Origin: Thermoplasmata archaeon
GTDB taxonomy: Archaea; Thermoplasmatota; E2; DHVEG-1; B8-G13
Assembly (NCBI GenBank): GCA_003649745.1
Contig: QMST01000026.1
Location: 1-7,194 of the forward strand
DNA length: 7,194 nt
Reading direction: 5' to 3'
Positions 1 through 6,887 of this stretch are shown here, one piece after another. Made by a program: the position numbers and the translations under genes. The first letter of the stretch is position 1. Every line of letters begins with the position of its first letter. Under the pieces are notes generated by a model. That model saw only the letters and a list, made by a program, of their open reading frames with translations. It had not been told where the DNA came from and searched no databases.

Positions 1-645
1 CATAGAAGGATTATAAAAAGAGAGATGCCCATGATGCTTGGTGCCTCAGCGCTACTGGCTGCTACAATACTAGTTGGAAGAATAACCTGGTTCATAGGCA
101 TTATTTTCCTAGTCTCATTTGTCGTCTATATGATATATATACTAAAAGTGGCATCAAAGGAAAGAAAAAACAACATACAACTAAATCTTGGTAGAGACAA
201 TAATATCAAAAAATATATTTTATTTGTAATCTTTGGCCTACTAAGTGTTATAATAGGAGCCAAGTTACTTGTAGATTCATCTGTTGCTATTGCCCATGCC
301 CTATCTGTTCCAACCGTGGTGATAGCATTAAGTGTTGTATCAATGGGAACCTCTCTACCAGAGCTTGCTGTCTCTCTACTCTCAGCAAAGAAAAAAGAAT
401 TTGAGATATCTGTAGGAAACGTTGTTGGCTCCAACATATTCAACATATTATTCATAATCGGCTTGTCATCGGTTATAACACCAATACAGATTGACATAAA
501 ATCCATGTTCTCCATTTTATTCCTCCTAGTTATAAGTCTTATACTAATACCCATCCTGTACACAGGGTATAAAATATCAAAAATAGAAGGTGCTTTATTA
601 CTGATCTTATATGTCTCCTACCTTTCCTGTCTCTATATAATGTAA
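1..645 (+). CDS. CaCA-family Na+(or H+)/Ca2+ antiporter, C-terminal part (5' end outside window)
   Basis: This is an integral membrane cation/Ca2+ exchanger of the CaCA superfamily (YrbG/CaxA-like), predicted to exchange Ca2+ for Na+ or H+ across the cytoplasmic membrane. The frame is open from base 1, giving 214 codons. The first in-window ATG (25) falls inside the conserved KREMPMMLGAS stretch that sits in the middle of the family, so the true start and the first alpha-repeat lie upstream. The second alpha-repeat is complete: the ion-binding signature SMGTSLPEL at about bases 349-366 and the following GNVVGSNIFNIL at about bases 415-450. About five hydrophobic segments are visible. The stop lies 25 bases before the next gene on the same strand, suggesting one operon. 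The family is confident; the transported co-ion cannot be told from this fragment. Confidence 0.9.
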   Translation, partial: HRRIIKREMPMMLGASALLAATILVGRITWFIGIIFLVSFVVYMIYILKVASKERKNNIQLNLGRDNNIKKYILFVIFGLLSVIIGAKLLVDSSVAIAHALSVPTVVIALSVVSMGTSLPELAVSLLSAKKKEFEISVGNVVGSNIFNILFIIGLSSVITPIQIDIKSMFSILFLLVISLILIPILYTGYKISKIEGALLLILYVSYLSCLYIM

Positions 646-657
646 TGTAAAAGAATA

Positions 658-663
658 GGGTGA
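658..663 (+). promoter_or_regulatory. Ribosome binding site of the presenilin-type protease
   Basis: GGGTGA lies seven bases before the ATG at 671 and contains the GGTGA core of the archaeal Shine-Dalgarno sequence. The same core and the same seven-base spacing precede the ATG at 6782. This supports initiation at 671 rather than at the adjacent ATG at 674. Confidence 0.7.
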
Positions 664-670
664 AAAAAAT

Positions 671-1573
671 ATGATGAGAAAAAATGAGTTAATGGCAGCA
701 TTTTTGATAGCACTTTTCTTCCCGGTAACATATTCCACAGCTATCTTCATAACACAACCTGTGGAAAAAGCTGGTGTAAAAGCTTTTGAAAACCCTAGTG
801 AGCCGACAAATATACTATTATTATTAGTGATCCTATTGGTCGTGACTCTGATGATATTGTTGATTGCAAAATATTGGAAAAAACAATTTATACAGTTTTT
901 CATATTAGGAGCTGTAGCGTTAACATCTCTGTATGTGTTTTATCCATTGTTGCTTGTTTTTTTAAATACTGTTTTAGCTTTTAATTTAGCCCTGATACTA
1001 GCTTTTGTTCTTCTCATATTTCTAGTTAGATATCCTGAGTGGTATGTTATAGATCTCTGTGGTTTCATAATAGCAGTTGGTGCCACAGCGATATTTGGTA
1101 TATCACTAAGTATTCCATTAGTGATTGTTTTACTTGTGATTTTAGCAGTATATGACGCCATGGCAGTTTATAAAACAAAACACATGATTGACCTGGCAGA
1201 CAGTGTAATAGATTTGAAACTACCTGTTTTACTTGTTATACCCAAGAGAAGAGGTTATTCTTTTCTAAGGAAGAAGGAGCAGTTGAAAAAAAAGCTTGGA
1301 GAAAAAAAGGAGAGAGATGCATTTTTCATGGGGCTTGGTGACATAGTCATGCCAGGTATACTAGTAGTATCTGCATATCGTTTTATACCAAATGGGTTAC
1401 CAGTAGCTGCTGGTATAACCATTGGAATACTGATTGGCTTTGCAGTGTTGATGGTTTTTGTTATGAAAGGTAAACCACAAGCAGGTTTGCCTTTTTTAAA
1501 TAGTGGTGCAATTTTAGGTTATATCATCTCAAGTTTTTTGATCTTTGGCAAACTCGCTGGAATTGCCTTTTAA
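671..1573 (+). CDS. Presenilin/signal peptide peptidase-type aspartyl intramembrane protease
   Basis: This is a 300-residue polytopic protein of the archaeal presenilin homologue family, which cleaves transmembrane segments of membrane proteins, such as remnant signal peptides, within the bilayer. Nine hydrophobic segments can be drawn, as in the family, at about residues 5-28, 46-66, 72-95, 100-120, 124-145, 146-166, 217-237, 242-264 and 275-297. The two catalytic motifs are intact: YD in segment 6 (Asp162, within AVYDAMAVY) and GLGD in segment 7 (Asp224). A long basic, charged loop (about 168-215) separates them, as expected. The third motif, PAL at the start of segment 9, reads AGL here (271-273, in QAGLPFLNSG). 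I believe this variant is common in archaeal members, so I do not read it as loss of function. The gene probably shares an operon with the exchanger upstream and meets the rhomboid gene tail to tail. Substrates cannot be inferred. Confidence 0.92.
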   Translation: MMRKNELMAAFLIALFFPVTYSTAIFITQPVEKAGVKAFENPSEPTNILLLLVILLVVTLMILLIAKYWKKQFIQFFILGAVALTSLYVFYPLLLVFLNTVLAFNLALILAFVLLIFLVRYPEWYVIDLCGFIIAVGATAIFGISLSIPLVIVLLVILAVYDAMAVYKTKHMIDLADSVIDLKLPVLLVIPKRRGYSFLRKKEQLKKKLGEKKERDAFFMGLGDIVMPGILVVSAYRFIPNGLPVAAGITIGILIGFAVLMVFVMKGKPQAGLPFLNSGAILGYIISSFLIFGKLAGIAF

Positions 1574-2496
1574 AGATTGATCTTGTAACCACATTTTTTA
1601 CATTTTATCTCTTTGCCGTTAAATAACATTTTCTCATTACAGTTTGGACATCTAGCTTTTCTAATAAAATAATCTATCCACGCATTTTTGATCTCTGGTA
1701 TCTCTTCTTGTTTTATCCTATCTAAAATTTTTTTATCCTCCGGGGTTTTCACCAGTACTTCTAGGTTAGAGATATCAAACATTTTTGCTGTCTCTGACCT
1801 GCTTCTATATTCAATTTTTACCCTGTGTGCTTTTTTCCGTAGGAAAAATGCTGAAATAATCACCCCACTTAGTAAACCACCTATGTGCGCCAGATGAGCG
1901 ATATTATCTCCAACTACAAAAGCAAAATAAAATGTTTCTAACGCTGCGAACATCACCGCTGCAACCCACACAGGTATACGTGCAAGAATAACAATAAACA
2001 TGGGTATAGGAAAAATAATTTTATCCCTTGGATACGTCGCGGCAAAAGCCCCAAGTATACCAAATATTGCACCAGATGCACCCACCAAGGGTATTACAGA
2101 ATTCAGATTAAACAAGGAGTAAAAAATCGCTGCTGAAAAACCTGTTACCAGGTATATTAGAAAAAATTTCTTACCACCCACTCTATGCTCAAAAGCTAAA
2201 CCCATAAAAAACAACACTATCATGTTACCCAAGATGTGCTCAAAACCACCATGTACAAACATGGATGTAAAAAGAGTATATATCTGAGGAAAAAAATCAG
2301 GGGACAAATATATTGGTCTAAAACCTAGATCATTTATGATTTCATTTGTATAAAATATAGACAATACAAAGACAAACAAGTTCGCAATCACTATAGCAAG
2401 TGTCATCGATAGTTTTTTAAAATAGGAAATAGCCAATGTCAACAATATGACAAATACTGCTATGATTGACACCAGAGACACAGGTAATATTACCAT
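1570..2496 (-). CDS. Rhomboid-family serine intramembrane protease with C-terminal zinc ribbon
   Basis: This is a 308-residue membrane protease predicted to cut single-pass membrane proteins near the outer face of the membrane. Signature residues are all present: HGGFEHILGN (His82, His87, Asn91), the E-x-x-x-G motif after it, GASG with nucleophile Ser141, and HLAHIGG with catalytic His204. One extra N-terminal hydrophobic helix precedes the six-helix core, and the KK after it fits a cytoplasmic loop. After the core come about 55 charged residues and a zinc ribbon, CPNC (283-286) and CKKC (299-302), which should be cytoplasmic. I chose the ATG at 2496. A GGAG sits ten bases before it, and the start then overlaps the upstream gene's stop by seven bases, the classic arrangement for translational coupling. 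A TTG at 2511 in the same frame would add five residues (MEKKR), but the GGAG would then lie inside the gene. The 3' end shares the bases TTAA with the opposing protease gene. Confidence 0.93.
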   Translation of the reverse strand: MVILPVSLVSIIAVFVILLTLAISYFKKLSMTLAIVIANLFVFVLSIFYTNEIINDLGFRPIYLSPDFFPQIYTLFTSMFVHGGFEHILGNMIVLFFMGLAFEHRVGGKKFFLIYLVTGFSAAIFYSLFNLNSVIPLVGASGAIFGILGAFAATYPRDKIIFPIPMFIVILARIPVWVAAVMFAALETFYFAFVVGDNIAHLAHIGGLLSGVIISAFFLRKKAHRVKIEYRSRSETAKMFDISNLEVLVKTPEDKKILDRIKQEEIPEIKNAWIDYFIRKARCPNCNEKMLFNGKEIKCKKCGYKINL

Positions 2497-5400
2497 TCTC
2501 TTCTTCTCCAATCAAAAGCTATTATAATAGTTGTTATCACAAATATTATCATTATACAGATTTCATCCTTGTAATCTTTTATTTTTTCCTTTAAACCTGT
2601 GAATATTTCAGGGTTGTTAAAGCTTTTGTTATAAACTGGTTTTTTCAGATTCCAATCATAAATAAACGCTTTTGCAAAATACTGTGCTATGTTACTATTA
2701 TTTTCCACGAGTATACCCAGTTCTCTGTTATATAGAAAAGAGTTTTCATTCCAGTTTATACTTGAAATAAACACTGTCCTGTTATCAACAATTATACCCT
2801 TATTATGAACATTTGTGAAATATGACCAGTTTGTATAAACATGTTTAACCCCAACCGAGTTGTTCTTCAAATATGAGACTGTTTTATTGTTCATCATGTT
2901 TATATGTTCATAGTCTGGATTATGATTTAATATTATTTTCACATTAACACCATCTTTAGATTTGTTTACAAGCTCCTTAAGCAATGGATTTGTTTTTTCA
3001 TCCCATGATTTGTATATGTAAAGCTGCTCCATGTAGATGCTGTTTTTAGCTGATCTTATCAGATCTAAAACACTGCGTAGGCTATTATCTGGTGAGAGAA
3101 CCAGTGAAATATTGAATGTTCCAATAGTACCCATTGGTTTAAACCTGGGTTTGTAAAAACCATTAGGAATAGAATAGTCAATGGTAAAATACTCTCCCAA
3201 AGGGAATATGTTTTCATCGTAGATAGAAACATCTGGTCTAGACAGATTGTAGTCATATAAAAAAATCTTTAGCAAATAGTTTGCCAATGTTTTATTTTTT
3301 AACATGATTCCCCATTCTCTGTTTCCAAAGGTGTTGTTCACTGGCACCCCGGTTTTTCCCCAGTTTGCACTCTCCACAACAATGATCTCATTATCTACTA
3401 TCAAGTATTTTGCATGGTCAAAATTATATCGACAATATCCTTGTCTATCCTTGCCTATAAGTCTTATTTCACAACCATGTTTTGATATCTCATTTAGTAT
3501 AAAGATTTCTCTTCTGTCTATTCCACCAGCTGGTGAACCCTCAATTAATAGTTTGATGGTAACATTTCTACCTAGAGCGTCTATTATTTCATCCATCAGC
3601 CAAGGGTTAGTAAACTCATACATGTTCATATAGATGCTCCTGTTCGCTGATCTTATCAAATCGGATAAAACCTTGAAGCTGCAATCTGGCGAGACAAAGG
3701 ATGTCACAACTCCTCTGATTTTTAAGTTTTTGAATACAAAGTTTGACTGACCGATTTTCCATTTTCTCCAATCTCTCCAGTCCTTTGATGTGTTTGTATC
3801 TACCAATGTGTTATTTTTTATTTTTCTTTTTAAAATAAAACCTCTCTCTACTGCTCTTATTGAGTCACCATGCCACCCCTTAGGAGAGACCCTTGTTGTA
3901 TCCCCATATACAACCATGTCTATGGTATGATTGTATCTATCTTTCAGCGCAACTATGTCTCCATTGTTGTTCAATGCAAAGTTTCCAATCAGTTTCATCT
4001 GTGGCACATTCAGCTGGGAGTCCACCTTGTATTCATAATTTGGTTTTTCTCCTCTCTCAATATAATAGGTTGTCGCATTTTCCGTGGCACATATAGAGGA
4101 AAAAGGTTTTAAGATGGTTTCATTTGGAAAGATTATACGGTTTTGATTGTTTGAACGTTTCAAAGGTGTGTCAGTGAGATACCATCCTGAGATGTCTATC
4201 TCATAGTTGGTTGGATTGTATATGGTTACAAACTCATCATCTGAATTCTTAAAGGTATACGGGTAAACCTCTGTGATCAACACTTTCCTCTCATTCTCCA
4301 ATGGATGGGAATTCTCTATCAACACTATGCATTCAGCCATGTTATTGTTCTCATTGAGCTCAAAAACATTATTGTCACTATCAACAACAACATATATCCT
4401 GTGGCAGCCCTCTTTTAAACCCTTTGTATCCCAGTATACAGATGGATACTTTGGATAATTGGTTATATTATCATAATACTTATAACCAATAATATCTGAC
4501 TTGTTTAAACTATCATGGTAAAATGTTACATTAAAACCAGATGTGTTCTCAGTGCCTACATTTTTAACCTTTGCTCCTATTTTTACTATCTCACCCTCCT
4601 TAAAGCAGTTGATACACTCGTTCTTTCTTAATATGGATAAATTGTAAACTATGAGATCTGGTATTTTGAGGTTTACACTGATGTTAAGATTGTAGATTAT
4701 AGATGGATCGTTTTCACATATCCCTGAAATATCAAACTTGTAGGTATATGAGGAAAGATTTTGGAAATCAGGATATATTTCTATGGTTATCAAAGCTTCT
4801 TCATTAACATCCAAAAATATTTTATTAGCCTCTAGAGTATATGACCAGCCTCTGGGTAAACCTTCTAGATTCAAAAATATTATTTCCGGTAGAGAACCTG
4901 TGTTGATAAGCCTAACATCAAAGGAAAAAATTCTACCAGGTTTTAAATAAAATATGTTCATCTCTAGATCTATTTTAAAATTATAGAAACCCTGTCTAAC
5001 CGTAACATTATCATCTATGAGGATTGTTGTATTTATCCCTCTTATCAGGATTCTATAACCGGAGCCAATGGGTACAGCTAGTTTATAGTATCCAGGGATG
5101 TTTGGAAAGTTCTCATCAATGTTGTTGCCCTCAGTTAAATATATATCCAATATTATATTATTTTTATCCTTAATTATCACTGTTTTATTCTGGAAAATAG
5201 TTGTTTCATTTTTTGCTACACCTGAGACAAAACCACCTTTTGAAAAACCATTTACAGTAGAATTGTCTAAATCTAAAAGGAGAATATCTTTATATAGTTC
5301 TGCAATTTTACCATTTTCTCTTTTACATTTAACCTTGAGCCATGCTGAAGATGAATTCCATATATCTCTATAATATTCTTTATATTCTCTTTTGAATCTT

Positions 5401-5777
5401 AGATGAAACCAACCATCCCAGCAGCCAGCAGAGTTTGCTTTAACAAGTATATAATAATATGAGTAACACCATCTGTCTTCATTTGGATCCCATATCTGTG
5501 TAGCAGGATATTTATCAGAAATATTTCCTACGATATATGCTTTTATAGAAAGATTCTCAAAAGGATCTGCATTTCTAATCTCGACTTTGATAGAAAAAGG
5601 CAGACTATAGCTGTTTCCCTCTGGTATTTTACCAATATATTTTGGGAAATATATAAGATCTAGAGAAAAACAGCTATTGCTATCAGCTAAACATGTTATT
5701 GAGGAAGAAAAAAATGTGATAACAATTATTATATATACTAATGGTGCTACTTTATTCCTGTTTTTTTGAGAAAACAT
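2490..5777 (-). CDS. Secreted, C-terminally anchored surface protein with CARDB, lamin-tail and two phospholipase D (HKD) domains
   Basis: A 1095-residue surface enzyme. An N-terminal hydrophobic stretch (about 11-31) fits a signal peptide. About 35-265 is beta-rich and unrecognised. About 270-372 resembles a NEW3-like Ig domain (INTGSLPE, LPRGW). About 374-488 is a CARDB domain ending in the typical DSDNNVFELNENNN. About 497-631 is a lamin-tail domain (LITEVYP, DEFVTIYNPT, DISGWYLTD). Two phospholipase D domains follow (about 686-846 and 889-1046), each with a full HxKx4D motif: HAK with His788, Lys790 and Asp795; HNK with His991, Lys993 and Asp998. Each is followed by (S)xNW and NRExG. Paired HKD halves form one active site in this superfamily, so phosphodiesterase activity on nucleic acid or lipid head groups is expected; the substrate is unknown. 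A single helix (about 1072-1088) and a terminal DWRRREW anchor the C-terminus with its basic end inside. More than 25 N-x-S/T sequons suggest glycosylation. I chose the ATG at 5777, where a TATA-like box fits a leaderless start. A TTG at 5789 is the alternative. Confidence 0.9.
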   Translation of the reverse strand: MFSQKNRNKVAPLVYIIIVITFFSSSITCLADSNSCFSLDLIYFPKYIGKIPEGNSYSLPFSIKVEIRNADPFENLSIKAYIVGNISDKYPATQIWDPNEDRWCYSYYYILVKANSAGCWDGWFHLRFKREYKEYYRDIWNSSSAWLKVKCKRENGKIAELYKDILLLDLDNSTVNGFSKGGFVSGVAKNETTIFQNKTVIIKDKNNIILDIYLTEGNNIDENFPNIPGYYKLAVPIGSGYRILIRGINTTILIDDNVTVRQGFYNFKIDLEMNIFYLKPGRIFSFDVRLINTGSLPEIIFLNLEGLPRGWSYTLEANKIFLDVNEEALITIEIYPDFQNLSSYTYKFDISGICENDPSIIYNLNISVNLKIPDLIVYNLSILRKNECINCFKEGEIVKIGAKVKNVGTENTSGFNVTFYHDSLNKSDIIGYKYYDNITNYPKYPSVYWDTKGLKEGCHRIYVVVDSDNNVFELNENNNMAECIVLIENSHPLENERKVLITEVYPYTFKNSDDEFVTIYNPTNYEIDISGWYLTDTPLKRSNNQNRIIFPNETILKPFSSICATENATTYYIERGEKPNYEYKVDSQLNVPQMKLIGNFALNNNGDIVALKDRYNHTIDMVVYGDTTRVSPKGWHGDSIRAVERGFILKRKIKNNTLVDTNTSKDWRDWRKWKIGQSNFVFKNLKIRGVVTSFVSPDCSFKVLSDLIRSANRSIYMNMYEFTNPWLMDEIIDALGRNVTIKLLIEGSPAGGIDRREIFILNEISKHGCEIRLIGKDRQGYCRYNFDHAKYLIVDNEIIVVESANWGKTGVPVNNTFGNREWGIMLKNKTLANYLLKIFLYDYNLSRPDVSIYDENIFPLGEYFTIDYSIPNGFYKPRFKPMGTIGTFNISLVLSPDNSLRSVLDLIRSAKNSIYMEQLYIYKSWDEKTNPLLKELVNKSKDGVNVKIILNHNPDYEHINMMNNKTVSYLKNNSVGVKHVYTNWSYFTNVHNKGIIVDNRTVFISSINWNENSFLYNRELGILVENNSNIAQYFAKAFIYDWNLKKPVYNKSFNNPEIFTGLKEKIKDYKDEICIMIIFVITTIIIAFDWRRREW
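2505..2510 (-). promoter_or_regulatory. Ribosome binding site of the rhomboid gene, inside the upstream gene
   Basis: Read on the minus strand, TGGAGA precedes the ATG at 2496 by eight bases and lies within the last codons of the 1095-residue surface protein. It supports the ATG start over the TTG at 2511 and suggests that ribosomes finishing the upstream gene re-initiate here. Confidence 0.5.
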
Positions 5778-5796
5778 ACATATAATCAAAAAATAG

Positions 5797-5810
5797 TATA
5801 TAATATAAAA
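5797..5810 (-). promoter_or_regulatory. TATA-like promoter box of the phospholipase D surface protein gene
   Basis: On the minus strand this reads TTTTATATTATATA, 20-33 bases before the ATG at 5777. Archaeal TATA boxes sit about 26 bases before the transcription start, so the transcript would begin at or next to the start codon. That fits the absence of any Shine-Dalgarno-like sequence here. The region is very AT-rich, so the exact box is uncertain. Confidence 0.45.
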
Positions 5811-5828
5811 TAATTAAAAATTTATTGT

Positions 5829-5835
5829 AAAAAAA
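5829..5835 (-). terminator. T-tract terminator after the 305-residue secreted protein gene
   Basis: A run of seven T on the minus strand lies about 30 bases past the stop codon at 5865, in the gap before the next gene. No strong hairpin precedes it. Archaeal termination often depends on T-tracts alone, so this is a plausible site. It would separate transcription of this gene from the phospholipase D gene, which has its own TATA-like box just downstream. Confidence 0.4.
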
Positions 5836-5864
5836 TAGGTTAGAGAGAAAGGCGACGGTGGTTT

Positions 5865-6782
5865 TTAATGTACATAACCCCAACCGTTTCCGTGTTCACC
5901 CTCGTTTCCACCATCATCTGGTGGAAATAATGGGATCTTTTTGCCCTGCTGTGACATTGGATGAGGTTTTGTTATAATTTTAATTATGCCTTCTATTTTC
6001 TTAGCTATTCCACCATTATGTGGAGATGGCGGCATGGGCGGTGTTGGTGGCATAATGTGTATCTTATGGAGAACTAATACCCTTTTGGATAACCATATGT
6101 TCCAAAACCTTGTTGTTTTACCTGGCTCTGCATATACTGGTATAGTCCTTGGTAAATATCCTTTTTTAATAGCTGTCAAATGGACGGTCCTTGCCTTATC
6201 TATATAGACTTTTATAGAGTATCTTCCTTGAGTATCAGAAAAAGTGAATTCACCAGTGTCGGATACTATTTTTACACCAGCTATTGGTTTATATGTATCG
6301 CTATCAAATACTCTACCCTGTATTATTGCAGGTTCAATGCTATCAATATGGAGGGTTGTATCAAGGACAAGGATTCTTTTAAATGCTACATTGTAGTTGC
6401 CTAAACTATCTCTATAAACAGCTTTAAGGTAATAATAGCTGTTTTTATCCACCTGAGGTGCAGAAAATGTCACAATTGAACCATAATGGACTTTGCCAGC
6501 AAAACTTACTCTTGCGCGAACAAGCAGACAGGTATTTCCATTGTCTTTATAGACGGATACTGTGAAATCTGCTCCTTCTTTAACAACCGTCGGTGCTTCT
6601 ATTTTTATAATACCAGCTGACTGATGAATGTAATAATTAATGATTCTGCTCAGAATACCATAATTTGTTTTATACACCTTATACGAACTACTGGTATACG
6701 CTGCACTTCCACTCAAGCAGATACTGAATATGGATGTTATCATCAAACCTACCATCAATACTACCAAGACTGTTTTTTTCAT
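5865..6782 (-). CDS. Secreted protein with Ig-like and carboxypeptidase-regulatory-like domains and a Pro/Gly-rich tail
   Basis: A 305-residue exported protein of unknown function. MKKT and a hydrophobic stretch (about 4-25) ending in SGSAA form a signal peptide, with likely cleavage near residue 28. About 58-141 looks like an Ig/adhesion-type beta domain (IKIEAPTVVKEGADFTVSVY). About 152-232 is a carboxypeptidase-regulatory-like fold (IIQGRVFDSDTYKPIAGVKI, TFSDTQGRYSIKV, IKKGYLPR). A proline-rich linker (MPPTPPMPPSP, 244-254), a short lysine/isoleucine-rich segment and an acidic, Gly/His/Asn-rich end (289-305) follow. No catalytic motif or C-terminal anchor is visible, so a structural, binding or scaffold role outside the cell is likelier than an enzymatic one. 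I chose the ATG at 6782 because TAGGTGA lies seven bases before it and the signal peptide then starts with MKK. The in-frame ATG at 6800 would put that site inside the gene. It lies 87 bases upstream of the phospholipase D gene on the same strand, and they may work together at the surface. Confidence 0.8.
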   Translation of the reverse strand: MKKTVLVVLMVGLMITSIFSICLSGSAAYTSSSYKVYKTNYGILSRIINYYIHQSAGIIKIEAPTVVKEGADFTVSVYKDNGNTCLLVRARVSFAGKVHYGSIVTFSAPQVDKNSYYYLKAVYRDSLGNYNVAFKRILVLDTTLHIDSIEPAIIQGRVFDSDTYKPIAGVKIVSDTGEFTFSDTQGRYSIKVYIDKARTVHLTAIKKGYLPRTIPVYAEPGKTTRFWNIWLSKRVLVLHKIHIMPPTPPMPPSPHNGGIAKKIEGIIKIITKPHPMSQQGKKIPLFPPDDGGNEGEHGNGWGYVH

Positions 6783-6789
6783 CTTAACT

Positions 6790-6796
6790 TCACCTA
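6790..6796 (-). promoter_or_regulatory. Ribosome binding site of the 305-residue secreted protein gene
   Basis: TAGGTGA on the minus strand, seven bases before the ATG at 6782. Its core and spacing match the site before the ATG at 671. It decides the start between 6782 and 6800. Confidence 0.7.
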
Positions 6797-6831
6797 CCAT
6801 CTACTTTTGTAACATATTTTGTTAAAATTAA

Positions 6832-6861
6832 TATATAAAAATTATAGAACAAATATCGAAT
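6832..6861 (-). promoter_or_regulatory. 30-base promoter element, copy 1 (before the 305-residue secreted protein gene)
   Basis: On the minus strand this copy has the block ATTCGATATTTGTTCTA followed by a TATA-like box, TTTTTATATA. The box lies about 50-59 bases before the ATG at 6782. Transcription would start near 6810, giving a leader of about 28 bases that includes the ribosome binding site. The element matches a second copy at 7011-7040 at 28 of 30 bases. The conserved 17 bases upstream of the TATA box are where an archaeal regulator or the TFB-recognition element would sit. Confidence 0.55.
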
Positions 6862-6887
6862 TAACTATTAAGATAAATCTCATTTGT

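Noticed and set aside
126..563. Open frame of 145 codons on the minus strand inside the exchanger gene
   Set aside because: It lies wholly opposite a clearly conserved membrane-protein gene, has no recognisable domain and is explained as a shadow frame.
3304..3633. Open frame of 109 codons on the plus strand inside the phospholipase D gene
   Set aside because: It is antisense to the first HKD domain, whose catalytic residues constrain the sequence; no ribosome binding site or known motif is seen.
5670..5777. Lipoprotein signal in the phospholipase D protein (SITC near residue 29)
   Set aside because: The residues before the cysteine do not fit the lipobox well, and a C-terminal membrane helix already provides an anchor.
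6842..6883. Thirteen-codon hydrophobic frame (MRFILIVNSIFVL) on the minus strand as a possible leader peptide
   Set aside because: No ribosome binding site precedes it, it ends inside the promoter element, and it lacks repeated regulatory codons.
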